A stretch of 64,000 nt of DNA from Mycobacterium sp. MBM (GCA_021648845.1 JAKJHY010000025.1:19976-83975); one strand, 5' to 3'; counted from the first letter of the stretch, positions 16,763 through 26,066 are shown. Program-made: numbers and translations. Notes: generated by a model from the letters alone, not told the origin.

Positions 16763-18310
16763 GTGCAGGAGTCGGAAAACAGCCACCGGGCCGAGCGCCG
16801 CCGCGGTGGCACCGGTCTGACGTACGCGTCCCTGGAACAGGTCGCTGCCTGGCGGTTTCTGTGGCATCGGATGGCGGTGGCAGTGGCCCGCCACTCGGTT
16901 CGGCTGGTCCACGATCCATCGAAGAACTACGGTGCGGCGGCCACAGTCGGAGTGGTGATCGGAGCCTTGGCGCTGGGAGTGTGCTTCGTGTTGGCCTGGC
17001 TGCGTCCGGCCGGGCAAATCGGCAACGCCAAGCTGGTGGCTGATCGCGGCAGCGGCGCCCTCTACGTCGATGTCAACGGCACCATGCACCCGGCGCTGAA
17101 CCTCGCCTCGGCGCGGCTGATCCTCGGCCAGGACGCGTCCCCGACGCTGGTGCCGATGGCGCAGATCGAGCAGCGCCCGATTGGTCCGACCGTCGGGATC
17201 GCGGGAGCCCCCAACGATCTGGTGGCGCATACCCCGACCGAGACCGGGTGGGGATTGTGCGACACCGTCGGCACGCCGGGAAGGCTCGTTGTTCCTCGGG
17301 TGACCGCGTTGACCGGGTTGCCGGAGTTGGGTGAATGGGCCCACGAGATGCACTCCCCGGAGGCGGTGCTGATGTTCTACGGCGGCAACAACTTCTTGGT
17401 GACCGACGGGCATCGGTCCATGCTCGACTTGGCCGACAAGCCAGTCATGCTCGCGTTGGGGTTGCAGGCGGGCAATCTGCGACCTACGCCGATGTCACGG
17501 GCGCTGTATGAGGCGTTGATTCCCACGGCTCCGCTGCGAGTTCCCGATGTCCCCTCGCCAGGCGGTCCAGTCGGATACGCCTCGACGGCGCTGCCGGTGG
17601 TGTCGGGATCGGTGATCAAGTCCCAATCCGCAGCCGGTACCGACCAATTCTTCGTGGCGTTGCCGGCGGGCCTGCAACTGATTCCCGAAACCGTCGCGCT
17701 GATGTTGCATAACGCAAACGTGTCGGGGAAAGGCAAGGTTCTCGATGTGCCCGCCCCGGTGGTCACCGCTGCTCCGCAGGCCGTCGGGTTCGACATCACG
17801 ATGTATCCCAACGGGCCGATCAAACTGTTGGACAAGGCCGCCGAACCGGTCACCTGCGTGCTGTGGCGCAAGGATTCCGGGGCACCGCAGGCCACGGTGA
17901 CCACCGTTTCGGGGCGGCGGTTGCCGATCCCGCAAGGCGATGAGTCGCGAGTGATCAAGATGGTCTCGGCGCGATCGGGCCAACAGTCCGCCGACGAGGT
18001 GTACCTGGGGCGGCAAAGCGCGAACTTCGTTCAGGTCACCGGTGTCGAACCGGACTCCAAGCGCAGTGAGTCGCTGTGGTGGATCGGCCAGAGCGGGGTG
18101 CGCTTCGGTATCGAGACCTCAGATAAACAACAAGATCCGCGTTCGGCGTTGGGCATCAAGGACTCGACGCCCACCCCCGCCCCGTGGGCGGTGGTTCGCT
18201 GGCTTCCGGCGGGACCAGCGTTGTCGCGGCAAGCCGCGATGGTCGAGCACGACACGTTGGCGGCCAACCCAGCAGCCGCACCGATGCGGGAGAAAGGCGC
18301 AGGGCAATGA
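16763..18310 (+). CDS. eccB: ESX core membrane protein EccB
   Basis: A 515-residue protein, about the usual EccB length. It has a cytoplasmic N-terminus ending in FLWHRMAVAVARHSVRLVHD, a single TM segment at about residues 57-80, and a large periplasmic region of repeat-type domains. Cys in GWGLCDTVG and PVTCVLWRK are placed as the family's conserved disulfide pair. EccB assembles with EccC, EccD and EccE into the inner-membrane pore and contributes the periplasmic part. GTG 16763 starts two bases after the peptidase stop. The end overlaps eccCa in an ATGA. It sits in the usual eccB-eccC order. The call is secure. Confidence 0.93.
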   Translation: MQESENSHRAERRRGGTGLTYASLEQVAAWRFLWHRMAVAVARHSVRLVHDPSKNYGAAATVGVVIGALALGVCFVLAWLRPAGQIGNAKLVADRGSGALYVDVNGTMHPALNLASARLILGQDASPTLVPMAQIEQRPIGPTVGIAGAPNDLVAHTPTETGWGLCDTVGTPGRLVVPRVTALTGLPELGEWAHEMHSPEAVLMFYGGNNFLVTDGHRSMLDLADKPVMLALGLQAGNLRPTPMSRALYEALIPTAPLRVPDVPSPGGPVGYASTALPVVSGSVIKSQSAAGTDQFFVALPAGLQLIPETVALMLHNANVSGKGKVLDVPAPVVTAAPQAVGFDITMYPNGPIKLLDKAAEPVTCVLWRKDSGAPQATVTTVSGRRLPIPQGDESRVIKMVSARSGQQSADEVYLGRQSANFVQVTGVEPDSKRSESLWWIGQSGVRFGIETSDKQQDPRSALGIKDSTPTPAPWAVVRWLPAGPALSRQAAMVEHDTLAANPAAAPMREKGAGQ

Positions 18311-19455
18311 CAAAGAAGGGTTTCGACAAGGAGAAACCGCCGGCACCGATGCTGCCGACACGTACCGTTACGATGCCCGAGATCGGGGAAATCTCCCGGC
18401 CGCCGCAGCCTCGACCGCCGGTCTGGGTGTGGGTGCTGGTCTTTGTCGTCGCGGTGATCGTGTTGCTGGTCATCATGATTCGCACCGGTGCCCGCTCGAT
18501 CGGATTGGGCGGCATGATCTTCATGCCGCTCATGGCGTTCTCGCTGTTGATGATGATGCGTAATCGAGGTAGCGGGGCGAATGAGAAGACCAAGCCGGCC
18601 GCGCTCAACCAGACCAGGGTGGACTATCTACGCAATTTGGATGAATTGCGCGACGAGGTGGCAGTCGGAGCCAAGGAGCAGGCTGCAGAAATCTCCTACC
18701 ACCATCCCGACCCGTGCAACGGGTCACTGCTTACTGTGGTGGGCACCGGGCGCATGTGGGAGAGACGTCCCACCGACCGGAACTTCGGCCATGTGCGGAT
18801 CGGGCGGGGTATGACCGGGCTCAACACCATCATCAACCCGCCGCAGAAGGTTCCGCCGCCGGAGTACCGAGAAACCTCGACGGCGATTGCTGCGCGAGAT
18901 TTCTTGTTGGAACAGAACGTTGTGCACGATGTTGGCCGTCCGCTGCATCTTTTCGACCAGATCGGGTGGGCCTTCTTTGCCGAGGAGGACCAACGGCCGC
19001 TGGTGCAGGGCACGTTGCGGGCACTGGTCTGCCAATTGTGCGTGTTTCACGGTCCCGACGTGGTGCGCCTGGCGGTCATTACCGATGACCCAGCGGCCTG
19101 GGATTGGGCCAAGTGGTGGCCGCACATTGCTGACCCTGAGTTGGTCGATGCGTGCGGGCCGGCGCGGATGATCTACAGCGATGTAGGGGAGTTCATGGAA
19201 CGCTTCGGCGAGCAGTGGCGCAGCCGCTCCCTGTGGTCACCGCCGATGGAGGGTCAACCCCGCGCTGATGACCATTGGGTGATCGTGGTGGACATGCCCG
19301 GCGCCAACTGCGCTCCACTGTTGGGGAGCTCCGGTTTCGCCGGGGTGGCGGTGCTGGAGGCCACCAATGACTACTACTCGCCGCTGGCGACCTCAGCCAC
19401 CGCGATGAAGTTCGATGCCGTCGGAAATCTGCTGCGGGCCAGGGAGGTTGTCTAG
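18307..19455 (+). CDS. eccCa: ESX core protein EccCa (membrane and DUF part only)
   Basis: A 382-residue protein starting at ATG 18307 in the ATGA overlap with eccB. It has two TM segments (about 39-59 and 66-85) and then the stalk/DUF region of EccC (YLRNLDELRDEV, GTGRMWERRPTDRNFGHVRI, LVCQLCVFHGPDVVRLAVIT). It ends in a TAG just before the first FtsK/SpoIIIE ATPase domain. It carries no P-loop. In ESX-1 the EccCa/EccCb split lies after ATPase 1, so this split falls earlier than usual. The downstream half starts at the next codon in the same frame. The two chains would have to associate to form a working motor. Confidence 0.88.
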   Translation: MTKKGFDKEKPPAPMLPTRTVTMPEIGEISRPPQPRPPVWVWVLVFVVAVIVLLVIMIRTGARSIGLGGMIFMPLMAFSLLMMMRNRGSGANEKTKPAALNQTRVDYLRNLDELRDEVAVGAKEQAAEISYHHPDPCNGSLLTVVGTGRMWERRPTDRNFGHVRIGRGMTGLNTIINPPQKVPPPEYRETSTAIAARDFLLEQNVVHDVGRPLHLFDQIGWAFFAEEDQRPLVQGTLRALVCQLCVFHGPDVVRLAVITDDPAAWDWAKWWPHIADPELVDACGPARMIYSDVGEFMERFGEQWRSRSLWSPPMEGQPRADDHWVIVVDMPGANCAPLLGSSGFAGVAVLEATNDYYSPLATSATAMKFDAVGNLLRAREVV

Positions 19456-22449
19456 ATGGTTCGGGTATCGCCGGTGGTTGAAGCCGGCCTTGCGTTCGCG
19501 GCCGCACCGGACGTCATGCCGTTGGTGGAGGCTGAGGTGTTGGCCCGTGCGGTGGCCGCCTGGGAGCCCGAGGATGCCGCGACCCGGTTCGTGGCCGAAC
19601 GTGCCGCCGACGCGCGGGCGGGACAAGATTTCCTGGACTTGTTTCAGATTGAGGATGCCCGCGTGTGGGATCCGCACGCGCTGTGGTCTCAGCAGACTGT
19701 GACAAGCCGACTGCGCGCTCCTTTGGGGAAGAATCCCACGACCGGTAAAACGGTGTGGCTAGACCTCAAGGAAGGCGCCGAGGGCGGCATGGGGCCGCAC
19801 GGCATGCTGACCGGGGCCACGGGGTCAGGCAAGTCGGAGACTCTGGTGTCGTTCTGCTTGGGGATTGCGATGCTGCACCCGCCTGAGACATTGCAGATGA
19901 TCTTGGGCGACTTCAAGGGCGAGACGGCGATGATGAAACTCGCTGCGCTTCCGCACTGCCAAGGAGTGGTGTCGAACTTGGCCGGATCCACCGCGCGGCT
20001 CGACCGGTTCGAAGACATGATCAATGGTGAGACCGCCCGGCGGGAAACACTTCTCAGTCAAGCGGGCTACAAGGACGTCCGCGATTATGAGCGTGCACGG
20101 GCCACCACCCGTCCCGATCTGCCGCCGTTGGGGACCTTGCTGATCGTGTTGGACGAGTTCAGCGAACTGCTGCGGATTCGCCCGAAGGTGGCCGAGACAT
20201 TTGATGTCGTGGCGCGGAAGGGGCGCGGTCTGTGGATGCATATCCTCAACGCCTCGCAGCGCGTGGAGACTGGTCGGATGGCCGGCATGATCGCCCAGCA
20301 GACGTACTCGATCGGTTTGAAGGTCAAAGACGCCAGCCAATCACGTGCGGCGATCAACTCCACCCGTGCCTACGAGGACCTCAAGGGCGCACCGGAGGGC
20401 ACCGGCTTTCTGGTCTTCGACGATGAGCACACCCTGTTTCGGTCGTACTACGTGTCAGCACCCTTCATCCCCCCGGTGGCGGGAAAGCAGCAGCGGCGGC
20501 GGCAGGCCGGCCAGTACATCGATCCTCGGCCGTTCAGCGCCGCGATTCAGCCGTTACCGCTGGACATCGAGGTCGGGGAAGATCCGCAAGATAGTGCTGG
20601 CGAGGAGATCTCCGCTGAACAGATGAGCGTGGACGCCGACACCGTGGTGTCGGTACTGGTCGAGCGGCTCGCCGCTGCGGGCCGTACCACCCGCGCGATG
20701 CACCAGTTGTATCTGCCGCCTTTGGACGAGACCCCGGTACTGGCTGTCGATGATGTGGCCCAGGAGTTCTGGGGACGGGACTGGCTTGATGTCTCACCCG
20801 ATTCCGGGTTGGTCGTTCCCTACGCCCGAGAGGACGACCCGTTCGACCACAGTCAGAAGTTGCTCAGCGTCGACCTGTCGGGAAGTAAGGGCAACGCCGC
20901 CATCATCGGGGCGACGCAGAGCGGCAAATCGACTGCGCTGCAGACGCTTATGGTCAACCTTGCGGTCTCGCATAGCCCTCAACGTGTGCAGTTCTACGGG
21001 ATCGATCTTGGTGGCGGCAAGCTGCAGAGCATGTCAATGCTGCCGCATGTCAGCGGCATCGCCGGGCAAGGCAACGAGGAACGGATCACGCGGATCATCA
21101 GCGAGGTCGAACGGTTGCTTACCGCCCGAGTTCGCAGTTGGGAACTGGCCGGGATCGATCTGGCCGAGTTCCGCGCCCGCAAGTTCGCCGGCAAACCTGG
21201 CGAGGTTCCCGAGGATGACCACGGCGACATCTTTTTGATTGTGGACAACCTGTCGGCGCTCAAGATCAGAGACCAGGACCTGTACTCCCGGATCAGCGAA
21301 CTGGGTGCGTCCTCAGCGCTGAACTACGGGGTCCACCTGCTGATCACCAATGATCAGTGGATCAGCTTGCCCTACAACCTCAATAGCAAGTTCGGCACTC
21401 GCATCGAGCTGCGGATGACCGATTACCGCGAATCGGAGATGGGCGATCGGGAACGGGCCAAGACGGTCCCCGACCAGCCTGGCCGCGGGCTCAAGCAGGG
21501 TGGGCTGCACTTCTTGATGAGTGCACCTGTGGCCACTGCGACCTATGCCAACTCCTCGGCTGCGCAAACGTACGAGCAGTCCGCGGTGGAAACCACCTGC
21601 GGGTTGATCGCGCAGTCGTGGCAACAGCAAGGCGTTCCTGCGGCCCTGCCGCTGCCTGAACTGCCCACCGAACTGGCATTTGACCAGCTTGGCGAGGTGC
21701 CAGCGGGCACACTGAAGCTAGGTGTCGGTGAGATCGCGCTGGACACGATCGGAGTGGATCTGACCGCAGCGCCCAACTTCTATGTGGTGGGCAGTAGTGG
21801 TTCGGGCCGCACCACGGTGATGCGCACGCTGGTGACAGCGATCCAGCAGACCTTCACCCCCGAACAGGCCAAGATCATTGCCTTCGACCCCGATCTGAAG
21901 TTGGCCGCTTACATCGACGCGCCCTATCTGGCAGTGCACGTGGATAACCCGTCGGCCGACGTCGGCGCTATCGCGGCGAGCATCGCTCAGCGGTTCACCA
22001 CACATCGTCGCCCACCCGAGAACGCCACCGCGTTGGAGCGGGCGCAATGGCGCTTCAGCGGCCCCCGCTACTTCATCGTGATCGACGACCTCAACCTGTT
22101 CAATGCGCCCGGTTCCACCACGCAGTCACGGCTGATGCCCGCGTTGGAGCCAGTGATCGAGCGCGGCAGGCAAATGGGCGTCCACATCCTGGCCAGCCTC
22201 AACATCTCCGGATGGATGGCAACCAGTGCCCACAACAAAATGGTGGTCGCCATGGACCGTGCGGGGGCGGGAGTTTTGATCCTGGACGGCAGCCCCGCCG
22301 ACGGGGCCATCGTGGACAAGATCCGCGCCGCACCGCGGGCACCTGGACGCGGTGAACTGGTGTATCGCAAGCTGGGACGGCAACTAATGCAGGTGTCGCT
22401 GCCGCCAGCGCGGGAATCTCACCAGGACCATGGGGACGATTCATGGTGA
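19456..22449 (+). CDS. eccCb: ESX motor protein EccCb with three ATPase domains
   Basis: A 997-residue cytoplasmic protein with three FtsK/SpoIIIE-type P-loops: GATGSGKS near residue 120, GATQSGKS near 486, and GSSGSGRT near 778, the last with Arg in place of the Walker Lys. EccC ATPase 1 drives secretion and the later domains bind substrate signal tails. The gene begins directly after the eccCa TAG (TAGATG), in the same frame. AGGGAGG at 19440-19446 lies inside the last eccCa codons at proper spacing, so separate initiation is likely. eccCa plus eccCb together (about 1380 residues) equal one full-length EccC. It recognises EsxB-type tails in known systems. Confidence 0.92.
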   Translation: MVRVSPVVEAGLAFAAAPDVMPLVEAEVLARAVAAWEPEDAATRFVAERAADARAGQDFLDLFQIEDARVWDPHALWSQQTVTSRLRAPLGKNPTTGKTVWLDLKEGAEGGMGPHGMLTGATGSGKSETLVSFCLGIAMLHPPETLQMILGDFKGETAMMKLAALPHCQGVVSNLAGSTARLDRFEDMINGETARRETLLSQAGYKDVRDYERARATTRPDLPPLGTLLIVLDEFSELLRIRPKVAETFDVVARKGRGLWMHILNASQRVETGRMAGMIAQQTYSIGLKVKDASQSRAAINSTRAYEDLKGAPEGTGFLVFDDEHTLFRSYYVSAPFIPPVAGKQQRRRQAGQYIDPRPFSAAIQPLPLDIEVGEDPQDSAGEEISAEQMSVDADTVVSVLVERLAAAGRTTRAMHQLYLPPLDETPVLAVDDVAQEFWGRDWLDVSPDSGLVVPYAREDDPFDHSQKLLSVDLSGSKGNAAIIGATQSGKSTALQTLMVNLAVSHSPQRVQFYGIDLGGGKLQSMSMLPHVSGIAGQGNEERITRIISEVERLLTARVRSWELAGIDLAEFRARKFAGKPGEVPEDDHGDIFLIVDNLSALKIRDQDLYSRISELGASSALNYGVHLLITNDQWISLPYNLNSKFGTRIELRMTDYRESEMGDRERAKTVPDQPGRGLKQGGLHFLMSAPVATATYANSSAAQTYEQSAVETTCGLIAQSWQQQGVPAALPLPELPTELAFDQLGEVPAGTLKLGVGEIALDTIGVDLTAAPNFYVVGSSGSGRTTVMRTLVTAIQQTFTPEQAKIIAFDPDLKLAAYIDAPYLAVHVDNPSADVGAIAASIAQRFTTHRRPPENATALERAQWRFSGPRYFIVIDDLNLFNAPGSTTQSRLMPALEPVIERGRQMGVHILASLNISGWMATSAHNKMVVAMDRAGAGVLILDGSPADGAIVDKIRAAPRAPGRGELVYRKLGRQLMQVSLPPARESHQDHGDDSW

Positions 22450-22547
22450 ACTTAGTGACAACGTCGGCACTCCGTGGTGGAGTAGCAGAGCAAACACGCA
22501 GCCAACACACACCCAACAACCAAAAAGTGTGCAGCAGGTGTTTACCT

Positions 22548-22569
22548 ACTGACTAAATGTGTATTAGTC
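22548..22569 (+). promoter_or_regulatory. Promoter-like element before PE
   Basis: ACTGACTAAATGTGTATTAG with following TCT lies 32 bases before the PE start, in a 150-base AT-richer gap after eccCb. TGTATTAGTCT offers a -10-like core. A close relative occurs at 13854-13877. PE, PPE, the esx pair and espG may form a separately started transcript, as is common for ESX substrate genes. Confidence 0.45.
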
Positions 22570-22600
22570 TGCAGTAGCGGGGAACAGAAGGAGTAACGCA

Positions 22601-22912
22601 ATGTCGGCTTTGTCGATTTTCTTGGAGCCCGGCGGGGTCGCCGCCGCGGCAGCTGCCACTGCCGCGCTGTCGTCGGAGGCCGCCGGTCACACCGGCCAAG
22701 CTGCGGCGAGCGCGGCCGTCGTGGAGCCGGGCCTCGATGACATCTCGATCGTGAACGCCGCCAAGATCAGGGCCTACTGCGCCGAGGTGACAGCCATCCT
22801 GGCCTCGGCGTCCGCGCAGCAGGCGCTTTACGGCCTGGCCAATAGCAGTGCCGGGGTGATGACCACGGTCAGCGACGCCGCAGCTGGCGCCGTGATCGAC
22901 TCGGTCATCTAA
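22601..22912 (+). CDS. PE-family protein
   Basis: A 103-residue Ala-rich protein at ATG 22601 behind AAGGAG. Its two-helix layout and opening (FLEPGGVAAAAAATAALSSE) match PE proteins, which pair with a PPE partner as a four-helix bundle for ESX export. It is a minimal PE with no extension, encoded 18 bases before its PPE partner. The usual YxxxD/E export motif after the second helix is not seen: YCAEV has Glu one position early, and no acidic residue stands four after the later Tyr. The PE call rests on sequence plus the adjacent PPE. Confidence 0.78.
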   Translation: MSALSIFLEPGGVAAAAAATAALSSEAAGHTGQAAASAAVVEPGLDDISIVNAAKIRAYCAEVTAILASASAQQALYGLANSSAGVMTTVSDAAAGAVIDSVI

Positions 22913-22930
22913 GAAAGACAGGTTGACGCT

Positions 22931-24175
22931 ATGCCGCCGGGGGCTTATCAAGCCGAACCGCCCGAGTTGACCTCGGCCCAATTCTGGCTTGGCCCTGGAG
23001 CCTCGACGTTTTTTGCCTCCGGTGCCAACCTGCAGGCGCTGGCCGGGGCGATCATCGGGATGCTCGGCGGCCACGTCGCGGTCGAGGGGGCCATGGCGGC
23101 GAGCTGGCCGTCGCTCAGCGGCGAGATTGCCCGCTTGGCGCACCTGCCGCACTTGGCCTGGTTGGGTTCGGTGGGCGCGATGATCGCCGAAGCGGGCATC
23201 GCGGTGGATGCGACCGCTGCGGCGTTTGAAACAGCAAAGTTCAGCACGCCGCAGCCAGGCGAGGTCGCGCTGAACCAGTCCGAACACGTCGCGCTCAACG
23301 GCGCCAACTTCCTGGGCATGCTGACCCCCCTGATTCTGGCGAACCGCGCCGACTACGGGCGCATGTGGGTTCAGGGCGTGTCCAGCAAGTACGCCTACGA
23401 AGCCGGATCGGTGCCACTGCAGACAGTGCCGCCCTTGCCGCCCCCGCCACCGTCGACGGTGAGCGGATCCGGGGGCGGTTCACCGGAGTCCTTGGAGAAG
23501 ACGGCTGCCGAAGCTGGTCTCCCGATGGAGGGCATGTTCCAACAGCTGACGAGCATCCTTCCGGCGATTGGGCAGGTGCCGATGTCGGTGATGCAGTCGG
23601 CCGGCAGTGGAGGTCCGCTCAAGAGCGTGACCGAGCTGCCCCAGCAGATGCTCGGCCAGCTCGGGTCGCTGGCCTCTGCAACCGACTTGAATCCCGACGC
23701 GGGCCTCGATGCCGTCGGCGGGGGTTCTGACTGGGTGACCGCAACGCCCCTGGCCGGGGGTGCGGTAAATGCGTCGTTGGCCGGCGGCGGGGGTGGCGGT
23801 GGCCTTGGCGGTGCGGGCACCCTTTCTGCGGCCTCCGCATTGCGCAGCCCCGGTTCCTGGTCCTCAGCGGTCAGTGCCGCGGGATCGGTGGGCGGGGAGG
23901 CCACTTCGCGATTCAGCGAGGTTCGCGCCCAGGCGACCACCGTTCCGGCATCAGCCGGTGGCGGTATGGGCGGCATGATGGCGCCCATGGCTCACGGCGC
24001 GGCCGCTGCTGGAGCTCAGAACAACAACGAGAACAAGACGGCGCAGACCGATTCCAGCCAGGTTCTGGCCTCTGCTGCCGATCTGTTCCGATCGCCCGAT
24101 GCCATGCCGGTGATTACCGGGGGAGGGGGCCTTTCCCAGGCCGCCGGTCCCGGAGGCAAGGAGGCGCCGGTGTGA
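22931..24175 (+). CDS. PPE-family protein
   Basis: A 414-residue protein at ATG 22931. The N-terminal domain of about 180 residues shows the PPE signature, with PPELTSAQFWLGPGASTF near residues 10-27, WPSLSGE as the WxS/G turn, and the long helices (LNQSEHVALNGANFLGM, ILANRADYGRMWVQG) that pair with PE. The C-terminal 220 residues are Gly/Ser/Pro-rich, without pentapeptide (MPTR) repeats, similar in length to PPE68 of ESX-1. It forms a heterodimer with the PE protein, is recognised by EspG, and is exported or surface-attached. It lies in an operon with PE and the esx pair. Confidence 0.9.
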   Translation: MPPGAYQAEPPELTSAQFWLGPGASTFFASGANLQALAGAIIGMLGGHVAVEGAMAASWPSLSGEIARLAHLPHLAWLGSVGAMIAEAGIAVDATAAAFETAKFSTPQPGEVALNQSEHVALNGANFLGMLTPLILANRADYGRMWVQGVSSKYAYEAGSVPLQTVPPLPPPPPSTVSGSGGGSPESLEKTAAEAGLPMEGMFQQLTSILPAIGQVPMSVMQSAGSGGPLKSVTELPQQMLGQLGSLASATDLNPDAGLDAVGGGSDWVTATPLAGGAVNASLAGGGGGGGLGGAGTLSAASALRSPGSWSSAVSAAGSVGGEATSRFSEVRAQATTVPASAGGGMGGMMAPMAHGAAAAGAQNNNENKTAQTDSSQVLASAADLFRSPDAMPVITGGGGLSQAAGPGGKEAPV

Positions 24176-24266
24176 CAGGCGAGCGGGAGACCGCCAACGC
24201 TGAGCAGTAATCCCAATCCGGCGCTCCGGGGCGGGGGGAAACGAACCAATCTGGAAGGAATTTCGA

Positions 24267-24572
24267 ATGGATATCTTTGGTGATGTCGACTCCATGCACG
24301 GCGATTCTTCGGCGCTGTCGGAGAAGGAGGAGCGGCTGCGGTCGATGGTGCAGCAGCTCGGCTCGATGCTGGAGCACGCCTCCACCGGCATGCAAGGCAA
24401 GGGCCGCATGGCGCTGCAGCGGGCCGGCGAGGACCTGCAGACCTACGGCAACCAGCAGGCCATGATGCAGGGCGAGCACAGCGAGAAGATGAACACCTCG
24501 GCGGCACACCTGACCGCCGGCGACGAAGACGCCGCTGGCTACCTGTCCAGCATCGACACCATGCCGGTGTGA
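24267..24572 (+). CDS. EsxB-like WXG100 protein lacking Trp
   Basis: A 101-residue helical hairpin protein at ATG 24267 behind AAGGAA. Size, position after PPE and pairing with the next gene fit the EsxB (CFP-10) slot. The WxG turn is replaced: GMQGKGRMALQ lacks Trp. The tail ends AGYLSSIDTMPV, giving Tyr-x4-Asp instead of the YxxxD/E of EsxB proteins. It would dimerise with the downstream Esx protein and carry the signal read by EccC. The WXG100 superfamily call is by context and helix pattern. Confidence 0.75.
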   Translation: MDIFGDVDSMHGDSSALSEKEERLRSMVQQLGSMLEHASTGMQGKGRMALQRAGEDLQTYGNQQAMMQGEHSEKMNTSAAHLTAGDEDAAGYLSSIDTMPV

Positions 24573-24619
24573 CCAGCACCAGCTGACCTGAGCTACACAG
24601 ACGAGAAAGCGAGCACGAT

Positions 24620-24904
24620 ATGACCATCCAGTACAACGTTCCCATCGTTGAGGAGTGCAAGAGCATGCTGGCTCAGTGCTCCGTGCTGACCCAGGAGGTC
24701 CACGGGGACGCAATGATGCTCAAGGCCAGGGCCGCCGAGCACTTCCGCGGCGGCGGCGGCGAGGGCTTTCAGGACGACTACACCCGCGTCATGACCTACG
24801 TCGAGGGCTTGGCCGAGAAGCTCAAGAATGCCGAAGTGGCACTGGGGATGGGCCTCGATGGGATGGTCCAGAAGGACGCGGCGATCCGGTCGCAGTACGT
24901 CTAG
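24620..24904 (+). CDS. EsxA-like WXG100 protein lacking Trp
   Basis: A 94-residue helical hairpin at ATG 24620, in the EsxA (ESAT-6) slot. The helix 1 to helix 2 turn reads FRGGGGEGFQDDYTR, where a Gly cluster stands in place of W-x-G. The length matches EsxA (about 95 residues). It probably forms a 1:1 dimer with the EsxB-like protein and is secreted by this ESX system. It ends in SQYV without an export motif, as expected for the EsxA partner. Confidence 0.78.
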   Translation: MTIQYNVPIVEECKSMLAQCSVLTQEVHGDAMMLKARAAEHFRGGGGEGFQDDYTRVMTYVEGLAEKLKNAEVALGMGLDGMVQKDAAIRSQYV

Positions 24905-25036
24905 GACTCTGTGGCGCGTACGCCAGAGAGGCCCCGTGGCTCGACGACGGCCCGGTCCTGCACCAACTGGCAGGGCCGGGCCGTCGCCGTGACGGGGTAG
25001 TGGGGAAGTGGTCGACATAGAAGGCGGGGTATAGCG

Positions 25037-25912
25037 GTGCGACCGACATTCGTGAACCGGCCGGCACCAACGGTGGCCGGTCCGCAACCAGCCACGTCGG
25101 TGGAGTTGACCCGAGATGCGCTGTGGCTTCTGCAAGCACTGTGCGGCGTGGAGCGGATGCCCTCGGTGCTGGTAACCAGGCCGTTCACCGACACCGGAGA
25201 TCCAGCTGAACGACCCTGGGGACATCCCGGCGTGGCCATTCTGCGCGACAAAGGCCTAGTGTTCGGCGATGCCGTACATCCCCAAGTCCGGATGTGGCTG
25301 GAGACGCTGGGAGCACCAGATCTGGTGCTGGCCTGCCTCATTCGACGCGGCGAGAATCATTTGCGCGTCGCCATCGCCCGGCGCGGGGACATCACCGTCT
25401 CTGCCATGCAACACGTCGATGACATCACCATCGAGTACCTGGGGCACGCCGCGACGGTGTCGAGTTTGATCGATCGGCTCCTGCCAGTGTGCGGTGCGGC
25501 GATCGAGCCCGCACAGTTCGATACAGTGACGGTGCCGACCGCGGGCCTGCTCGATGGACTGGGCAAGGTCGCCCGTGGCGAACACAGCGCAGCGGTGGTG
25601 TTCGGCGACCTCGGAATGGACAGTGACCAGTATCGAGTGATCACCGCTGCTGCTGACAACCCGATCATGGAACTGTCGATTACCGCGATGACCCCCGATG
25701 AGTCCGGGCAGATCCAAGTGAGCAGGACCGCGGCCACCGTCACCGATACCTCGCAGGGCCGGGTGCTAACTGGGCCTGTGCGCAGCGACAACGGTTCGTG
25801 GTGGACGTTAATCACGCCGGGCACGACCCCGGCAATCAAGTCCGCGGTCGCCGCGGTGTTGTCGATGGTGGGCTTCCGCAACTGGGGCGATTCAGCACCT
25901 CAACGCCCGTAG
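25037..25912 (+). CDS. espG: ESX chaperone EspG
   Basis: A 291-residue cytoplasmic chaperone; EspG proteins are about 275-300 residues. The pattern matches: an N-terminal VELTRDALWLLQALCGVE helix-strand start, repeated sheet elements (LRVAIARRGDITVSAMQHVD), a central AGLLDGLGKVARGEHSAAVV segment and a C-terminal SWWTLITPGTTPAIKSAVAA. EspG binds the tip of the PPE in PE/PPE dimers and keeps it soluble for delivery to EccC. It is the last gene before the second ESX transcript. GTG 25037 is the first start in frame, and nearby alternatives do not change the domain. Confidence 0.85.
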   Translation: MRPTFVNRPAPTVAGPQPATSVELTRDALWLLQALCGVERMPSVLVTRPFTDTGDPAERPWGHPGVAILRDKGLVFGDAVHPQVRMWLETLGAPDLVLACLIRRGENHLRVAIARRGDITVSAMQHVDDITIEYLGHAATVSSLIDRLLPVCGAAIEPAQFDTVTVPTAGLLDGLGKVARGEHSAAVVFGDLGMDSDQYRVITAAADNPIMELSITAMTPDESGQIQVSRTAATVTDTSQGRVLTGPVRSDNGSWWTLITPGTTPAIKSAVAAVLSMVGFRNWGDSAPQRP

Positions 25913-26066
25913 CGGCGCTCCCGCGAAGGTGGCTGACCCCACTCAAGGAATGATGACATCGATTACCGCACACCAAAGTCAAACAATTTGGGTGTACAAC
26001 ATATGTGTCTGAACTGCATTAGTATGTATGATATGTACGGCAGCAGGCAGTGCTAGGAGGTAGGCC

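Noticed and set aside
15201..16919. 572-codon minus-strand frame over the hydrolase genes
   Set aside because: It is antisense to two well-supported genes and eccB, with an Arg/Gly/His-rich translation and no motif.
18184..18306. Upstream extension of eccCa
   Set aside because: It would overlap the eccB 3' end by 120 bases in another frame. ATG 18307 in the ATGA overlap leads straight into the expected N-terminus.
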